Source: DATIYF01 sp035517775
Lineage (GTDB): Bacteria; Acidobacteriota; Terriglobia; Terriglobales; Acidobacteriaceae
Length of the DNA stretch: 48,047 nucleotides
Assembly: GCA_035517775.1 (NCBI GenBank)
Contig: DATIYF010000040.1
Location: forward strand, 1-48,047
Direction of reading: 5' to 3'
How positions within the stretch are numbered: position 1 is the stretch's first letter; every line of letters begins with the position of its first letter. The notes under the pieces were generated by a model. It was not told the DNA's origin and made no database searches. It saw nothing but the letters and a program-made list of their open reading frames with translations. Both the position numbers and the translations under genes were made by a program. Positions 43,386 to 48,047 of this stretch are shown in pieces.

Positions 43386-44450
43386 TTACTCGATCGAAAT
43401 CTTGCGCAGCAGCTTGAAGTCGCTGAGCATCTTGCCCGTGCCCAGCACCACGCTGCACAGCGGGTCATCGGCGATGGAGACCGGCAGCCCGGTTTCCTCG
43501 CGAATGCGCTTATCCAGGTTCTTCAGCAGCGCGCCCCCGCCGGTGAGCACAATGCCGCGGTCGCTGATGTCGGCGGAAAGCTCCGGCGGCGTGCGCTCCA
43601 GCGCCACCCGGATCGCGTTCATGATGGTCGAAACGCACTCGCTCAGCGCCTCGCGCACCTCGCTGTCATCCACCGTAATGGATTTGGGCACGCCCTCGAT
43701 CAGGTTGCGCCCCTTGATTTCCATGGTCAGCGGCTTATCCATGGGATAGGCCGAGCCGATCTCCATCTTGATCTGCTCGGCGGTGCGCTCCCCAATCAGC
43801 AGATTATATTTCCGCTTGAGGTAATTCATGATGGCCTCATCCATCTGGTTGCCGGCCATGCGCACCGAACGCGAATAGACGATGCCGCTCAGCGAAATCA
43901 CGGCAATATCGGTGGTGCCGCCGCCAATATCCACCACCATATTGCCCGAAGGCTCGGTAATCGGCAGCCCGGCGCCAATGGCCGCCACCATCGCCTGTTC
44001 CACCAGATGCACTTCACTGGCCTTGGCGCGATAGGCGGAATCCATCACCGCCCGCTTTTCCACCTGCGTGATCTCTGAGGGCACGCCGATCACGATCCGC
44101 GGGTGCACCATCATCTTCCGGTTGTGCGCCTTCTGGATGAAGTAATTCAGCATCTTCTCGGTGACCTTGAAGTCGGCGATCACGCCATCCTTCATGGGCT
44201 TGATGGCCACGATGTTCCCCGGTGTGCGGCCCAGCATCTCTTTGGCTTCCTTGCCTACAGCCTCCACTTCGCCCGTGTTCTTGTTGATGGCCACAATCGA
44301 AGGCTCATTGACCACAATGCCCTTGCCCCGCGCATACACCAGGGTGTTCGCCGTACCCAGGTCAATTGCCAGGTCGCTGGAGAAAATGCTGAACAGCGAC
44401 CGCACATTGTGCATGCGGGAGTTACCGCCATGGAATCCATTCGATGACAT
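43386..44450 (-). CDS. mreB: Rod shape-determining actin-like protein MreB
   Basis: This 354-residue actin-fold ATPase has the MreB signatures 'SSDLAIDLGTANTLVYARGK', 'VNEPSIVAINKNTGEV', 'VIADFKVTEKMLNYFI', 'VVDIGGGTTDIAVISLSGIV' (phosphate loop 2) and 'GIVLTGGGALLKNLDKRI'. It polymerises under the membrane and guides the elongasome. The ATG at 44450 adds 12 residues before a second ATG (MHNVRSLFSIFS) that better resembles other MreB starts, so the true start may be 44414. It opens the cell-shape cluster mreB-mreC-mreD-mrdA-rodA. The 176 bases before it (44451-44626) should hold the promoter; paired TAGAAT boxes are seen there on the - strand, but no certain -35. Confidence 0.96.
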   Translation of the reverse strand: MSSNGFHGGNSRMHNVRSLFSIFSSDLAIDLGTANTLVYARGKGIVVNEPSIVAINKNTGEVEAVGKEAKEMLGRTPGNIVAIKPMKDGVIADFKVTEKMLNYFIQKAHNRKMMVHPRIVIGVPSEITQVEKRAVMDSAYRAKASEVHLVEQAMVAAIGAGLPITEPSGNMVVDIGGGTTDIAVISLSGIVYSRSVRMAGNQMDEAIMNYLKRKYNLLIGERTAEQIKMEIGSAYPMDKPLTMEIKGRNLIEGVPKSITVDDSEVREALSECVSTIMNAIRVALERTPPELSADISDRGIVLTGGGALLKNLDKRIREETGLPVSIADDPLCSVVLGTGKMLSDFKLLRKISIE

Positions 44451-44626
44451 ACGCGAAGTTTTCTCTCTGCCCTTGTGAACAGGCTTGGTTGCGCTGGACC
44501 CGTCCAGCCAGGGGAGCGTAGGGCTAATTGTTAGATTCTAGGGGAATTCTATGGGAAACGCCCCGGTTTCGTCCTAACACCAAAGTTCTGGCACCCTGGG
44601 GTGGGCCGGCCCGCCCCGCTGCCGGC

Positions 44627-45910
44627 TCACTGGATAACCACTTTTTTCTGCAGTGTGTTCACTCCCCCTTTGGCGTTCTGTGCCGTTACGGTAATCACGC
44701 TCTCACCCGTCGGCAGCGGCGGCGTGAAGTAGTGGAACCCGCCATCCTCCCCGATCACCGGCACCTCGCGCCCATTCACCATCACCCGCGCTCCCGCCTC
44801 GGTCTTGCCGATCAACTCGATCACGTGCCCGTGCTGCACCAGCGGGTCCAGTTGCAGGTTAATGGCTTCCAGATGCTTTCCCCGCGGCAGGATGGTGAAG
44901 CGGTTCTTTTCGCTTTCCACAGACTCCTTGCCGCTCGAATCCACCGACTGCACCACCCAGTAATATGCTCCTTCGGGAAGCCCGGACACAATTACATCGG
45001 CAGTTCCCACCTTGCGGTCCACCAGGGTGGAGGAAAAATACGGGTTCTGAGAGATTCGCAGCCGGTAGCTGGTCGCGTGTTTCATCCGCGTCCAGGAGAA
45101 CTCTACCGGCTTGTTCTGGCGGCCCACGAAGATGGGCATCATGTTCGCCGGAGAGATCGGGGTGGGCGGGCCGGTCTCCTCTTGCTTCTCCATACTTCGC
45201 GACTGCGCCTGAAAGCTGACCTTCTCCCAATCGGCCAGGCGCACGGTTTCGCCGTTGCGGGTCACCTCGCCCTCGCCTTTTTTCATCAGGATTTCGTGCG
45301 AATCGTCTTTGGGATCGTTGTGCACCATGGCCGCGCTCTGTGGCGCCAAAGAGGCCGTTGCCCCCGAAACAATCACCTGCGACTTCGAGCCTTGCACATA
45401 AGTGGCCGTGGAAAGGTCCACCGTGCCCGTGCTCACCGCCACGGCCACATTGGTCTGCTGCTGCTCATTGGCCGAGTTCTCTTCGATCACGATCAGCGAA
45501 TCCTGCTTCACGGTGTAGTTGGTGCCGTCGCCGAAGACGATTTTGGCCATGCCTTCGGCCCCGGTCTGCACCATATCGCCCTGCTCCAGCGGAACGCTGT
45601 AATCGGCCGTGCCCCAGTTATTGCCGTTCAATTTCTTGACCCGCACCGTGCCTTCGAGAGCGGTAAAGTGCGCCTGCTGCGAGTTCATGACCCGCGATTT
45701 GCCGCCCGTGCCCGCCGCCCCGGCCACCGCCTCCACCAGGGAACCCAGCAGGTTGGTCGCCGACTTGATATGCTGCGCGGTGAACTGCGGAAAGGCCATG
45801 CGAAGCAGGATGGAAAACACAACTGCCACTGCCAGGACCGCCAGCAGCACGCTACGGTAGGTGACCGTCTTCCACGCAACGTGGATGCCCGGTTTGTTAA
45901 TCGAAGACAC
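44627..45910 (-). CDS. Membrane-anchored FecR-domain protein
   Basis: This protein of about 427 residues has a single N-terminal membrane helix (SVLLAVLAVAVVFSILLRMA), then a FecR domain ('ALEGTVRVKKLNGNNWGTAD', 'PLEQGDMVQTGAEGMAKIVF', 'TVDLSTATYVQGSKSQVIVS'). A fibronectin-like segment ('PVEFSWTRMKHATSYRLRIS') and a C-terminal beta domain ('VIELIGKTEAGARVMVNGRE') follow. FecR domains in this setting sense or bind in the periplasm; no sigma factor gene accompanies it, so it is probably not a classic FecIR pair. The GTG at 45910 gives a sensible N-terminus (MSSINKPGIHVAWKTVTYRS); the frame runs open up to 46000. It precedes mreB by 176 bases on the same strand. Confidence 0.75.
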   Translation of the reverse strand: MSSINKPGIHVAWKTVTYRSVLLAVLAVAVVFSILLRMAFPQFTAQHIKSATNLLGSLVEAVAGAAGTGGKSRVMNSQQAHFTALEGTVRVKKLNGNNWGTADYSVPLEQGDMVQTGAEGMAKIVFGDGTNYTVKQDSLIVIEENSANEQQQTNVAVAVSTGTVDLSTATYVQGSKSQVIVSGATASLAPQSAAMVHNDPKDDSHEILMKKGEGEVTRNGETVRLADWEKVSFQAQSRSMEKQEETGPPTPISPANMMPIFVGRQNKPVEFSWTRMKHATSYRLRISQNPYFSSTLVDRKVGTADVIVSGLPEGAYYWVVQSVDSSGKESVESEKNRFTILPRGKHLEAINLQLDPLVQHGHVIELIGKTEAGARVMVNGREVPVIGEDGGFHYFTPPLPTGESVITVTAQNAKGGVNTLQKKVVIQ

Positions 45911-46200
45911 CAAGGCGACGTGACCCAGGCCAAAAAGCTGAGGATATCTTGTAGTTTCAACACTAGCACAAGCCAAACAGGGCGGAAACCGGGTAATCAA
46001 CCCCGCCGGTTACCGTCGGTGTATGCCACCTGGGAGGCGCTCGGGCAACCCCTGGCAAGGTATGGCGAAGCTCAAAAAACCGCCCGGCCGGCTCGGCGAG
46101 GGCGGCGTTACGCCCACCAACATTGGCGGCAGCTTCCCCCCACGCGGCTCACTTGCCGCTTCGCCGCACCCGCCTGTAGCATCAAGAGCACGGAGGAATC

Positions 46201-47739
46201 ATGGCCACCGACACCCTCACCGCCCCCACCATTCTCGGCAGCAATACCACCACCAGGGTTTATAAGAACTTGATTGACGGCGAGTGGGTCGAATCTTCTT
46301 CGGGGCAAACGTTCGAGAACCGCAATCCCGCCGATGCCCGCGACGTGGTCGGCATCTTCCAGCGCTCCAATAAGGCCGATGTAGAGGCTGCCGTAGAGGC
46401 CGCCAGGCTCGCCTTCGCTCGCTGGCGCCTGGTGCCCGCGCCGCGCCGCGCCGAGATCCTCTATCGCGCCGGCGAAATGCTGCTGGAGCGTAAAGAGGAA
46501 TACGCCCGCGACATGACCCGCGAAATGGGCAAGGTGCTGGCCGAAACCCGCGGCGATGTGCAGGAAGCCATTGATTCCGCCTACTACATGGCCGGCGAAG
46601 GCCGCCGCATGTTCGGCCCTACCACGCCCTCTGAATTGCCCAACAAGTTCGCCATGGCCGTGCGTACCCCGGTCGGCATTTGCGGCATGATCACGCCCTG
46701 GAACTTTCCCATGGCGATTCCATCCTGGAAGCTGCTGCCGGCCATCGTCTGCGGCAATACCTGCGTGATCAAGCCGGCGCAGGACACTCCGCTTTCGACC
46801 TTCAACCTTGTAAACACCCTGGTGGATGCCGGCTTGCCCAAGGGCGTGGTCAACATCGTGACGGGCTTTGGCCCCGAAGTCGGCACGCCGCTGACTGAGC
46901 ATCCGCAAGTGCGTGCCATCTCGCTGACCGGTTCGAGCGCCGTCGGCCGCGTCGTGGGCGCGACCGCTGCCCAGAGCTTCAAGCACTGCTCGCTCGAACT
47001 CGGCGGCAAGAACCCCATGATCGTGCTCGAAGACGCTAATCTCGACCTGGCCATCGAGGGCGGCTTGTGGGGAGGCTTCGGCACCACCGGCCAGCGCTGC
47101 ACCGCGACCAGCCGCATCATCGTGCAGAAGGGCGTTTACGGTGAGTTCGTGGAGCGCTACGTCGAGCGCGCCAAACGGCTGAAGATCGGCAACGGCCTGG
47201 ACGAGACGGTCGAGATGGGCCCGGCCATCAACGAAAAACAGCTTGAGACCGATCTGAAATATGTTGAGATCGGGAAGTCCGAAGGGGCGAAGATGAAATG
47301 CGGCGGCAACCGGCTCGAGAGCGGCGACTATCAGCACGGCTGGTTCCTGGAGCCGACCGTCTTCGTGGACGTTGACCACAAGATGCGCATTGCCCAGGAA
47401 GAAATCTTCGGCCCGGTGGTTTCGATCATTCCCTGCAATGATCTGGAGCATGCCATCGAAATCGCCAACGGCATCGAGTACGGATTGTCGTCTTCCCTTT
47501 ACACCCGCGACGTGAACAAGGCCTTCGCCGCCATGCGCGACCTCTACGCCGGGATTACCTACATCAACGCGCCCACCATCGGCGCCGAGGTTCACCTTCC
47601 CTTCGGCGGCGTGAAGGCCACCGGCAACGGCCATCGCGAGGGCGGCATCGGCGCCATTGATTTCTACACCGAGTGGAAGGCCGTTTACGTGGACTACTCC
47701 GACAAGCTGCAGAAGGCGCAGATTGACCGGGTGGAGTGA
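46201..47739 (+). CDS. NAD(P)-dependent aldehyde dehydrogenase
   Basis: This 512-residue ALDH-superfamily enzyme has 'GMITPWNFPMAIPSWKLLPA', 'SLTGSSAVGRVVG', the general base Glu (about 266, 'LELGGKNP'), the catalytic Cys (about 300, 'GQRCTATSR') and 'EEIFGPVV'. The C-terminal 'GAEVHLPFGGVKATGNGHRE' resembles ALDH7 / alpha-aminoadipic semialdehyde and alpha-ketoglutarate semialdehyde dehydrogenases, but the substrate is not fixed. Such enzymes oxidise aldehydes to acids in the cytoplasm. GGAGGA lies just before the ATG (46192-46197). It is divergent from the FecR-domain gene; the 290-base gap shows no other gene. Pathway context is not visible in the window. Confidence 0.9.
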   Translation: MATDTLTAPTILGSNTTTRVYKNLIDGEWVESSSGQTFENRNPADARDVVGIFQRSNKADVEAAVEAARLAFARWRLVPAPRRAEILYRAGEMLLERKEEYARDMTREMGKVLAETRGDVQEAIDSAYYMAGEGRRMFGPTTPSELPNKFAMAVRTPVGICGMITPWNFPMAIPSWKLLPAIVCGNTCVIKPAQDTPLSTFNLVNTLVDAGLPKGVVNIVTGFGPEVGTPLTEHPQVRAISLTGSSAVGRVVGATAAQSFKHCSLELGGKNPMIVLEDANLDLAIEGGLWGGFGTTGQRCTATSRIIVQKGVYGEFVERYVERAKRLKIGNGLDETVEMGPAINEKQLETDLKYVEIGKSEGAKMKCGGNRLESGDYQHGWFLEPTVFVDVDHKMRIAQEEIFGPVVSIIPCNDLEHAIEIANGIEYGLSSSLYTRDVNKAFAAMRDLYAGITYINAPTIGAEVHLPFGGVKATGNGHREGGIGAIDFYTEWKAVYVDYSDKLQKAQIDRVE

Positions 47740-47816
47740 GGAAACGGTAGTTGAATCTCTTTGCCCAGGTACCCAACACTGGAGGTCGAACCAGGGGGCG
47801 CCGGGCGGTCAATGCG

Positions 47817-48047
47817 ATGAATGTCGCGATATTAACGGCCCTGATAACGGCCACGGCGACGCTTTTGGTTGCGGTAATCTCAAATATTTCCGGCGGGTGG
47901 CCCACATCTGGCGTCGCTCCAAACCGGCCGGTGGCCCGGGTCTACGCCCAAGTTAGCGCCCAACACCGGGGCACGAACATGGGGCACCCCGGGAATAAGC
48001 AGGAGGCGAAGAGACGATTCGTTAGAGCCAGGGACGACTTGGGGAGC
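47817..48047 (+). CDS. Possible membrane protein (partial, runs past window end)
   Basis: From ATG 47817 the frame stays open for 77 codons to the window edge. The product opens with a membrane-helix-like stretch (VAILTALITATATLLVAVIS) followed by a polar, basic tail (GNKQEAKRRFVRARDD). This opening resembles small single-helix membrane proteins in general. No family was recognised, the ribosome-binding site is weak (GGGCGG), and the end is not seen, so this remains tentative. Confidence 0.35.
   Translation, partial: MNVAILTALITATATLLVAVISNISGGWPTSGVAPNRPVARVYAQVSAQHRGTNMGHPGNKQEAKRRFVRARDDLGS

Noticed and set aside
42082..43749. A 555-codon open frame on the + strand opposite mreC and mreB
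   Set aside because: It spans two conserved genes on the other strand and its product is compositionally odd.
44528..46273. A 581-codon open frame on the + strand opposite the FecR-domain gene
   Set aside because: His/Arg-rich shadow product; the opposite strand has clear FecR motifs.
46108..47634. A 508-codon open frame antisense to the aldehyde dehydrogenase gene
   Set aside because: The dehydrogenase has a strong ribosome-binding site and all catalytic residues; the antisense frame has no known feature.
1..48047. CRISPR array, tRNA, rRNA, insertion sequence or prophage
   Set aside because: No regularly spaced repeats, no cloverleaf or rRNA-like segment, and no transposase, integrase or phage structural protein was seen on either strand.

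Overview
This is a high-GC bacterial window that fits an Acidobacteriota (Terriglobia-like) soil genome. That is an inference from gene content: two very large TonB-dependent receptors with N-terminal carboxypeptidase-regulatory-like domains and no SusD partner, a CRTAC1/ASPIC-UnbV plus TPR pair, a FecR-domain protein next to a mre cluster, and a mreB-mreC-mreD-mrdA-rodA-rng order. No rRNA, tRNA, CRISPR array, insertion sequence or phage gene was seen.

Region 1 (1-1.5 kb) holds a truncated SpoIIM/DUF95 membrane protein gene head-to-head with an RDD membrane protein gene; the two start codons almost touch. Region 2 (1.56-4.7 kb) is a compact aromatic O-demethylation module: a MarR regulator, a LigM-type tetrahydrofolate-dependent O-demethylase and a convergent MetF. 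Near-identical palindromes lie in front of the marR gene and in front of metF, which suggests one small regulon.

Region 3 (4.8-31.8 kb) is the most interesting part, a large glycan-utilisation locus. On the + strand it has a GH36-like enzyme, a DeoR regulator, an AgaS-type sugar isomerase, a second GH36-like enzyme with a PKD domain, an exported amidohydrolase, a TonB receptor, a Tat-exported barrel protein and a GHL6-like hydrolase. A PfkB kinase is divergent from agaS. Facing this block on the - strand is a CRTAC1-TPR-GH2 operon, and divergent from that operon is a second TonB receptor. The content suggests uptake and breakdown of an alpha-galactose or alpha-galactosamine-containing glycan, with the released (amino)sugar entering through AgaS and the PfkB kinase. 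A 14-base motif with one mismatch lies upstream of the regulator gene and just downstream of the first receptor's promoter, so it is a candidate operator.

Region 4 (31.8-35.3 kb) has a strong terminator, a gene-poor stretch with degenerate repeats, a small penicillin-binding transpeptidase, a cytochrome P460-type gene and a decayed phosphoesterase gene. Region 5 (35.3-44.5 kb, - strand) is the cell-shape cluster mreB, mreC, mreD, mrdA, rodA, followed by an RNase G/E gene with a very large charged insertion. Region 6 (44.6-48 kb) has a FecR-domain protein, an aldehyde dehydrogenase and a possible membrane protein gene cut off by the window end.
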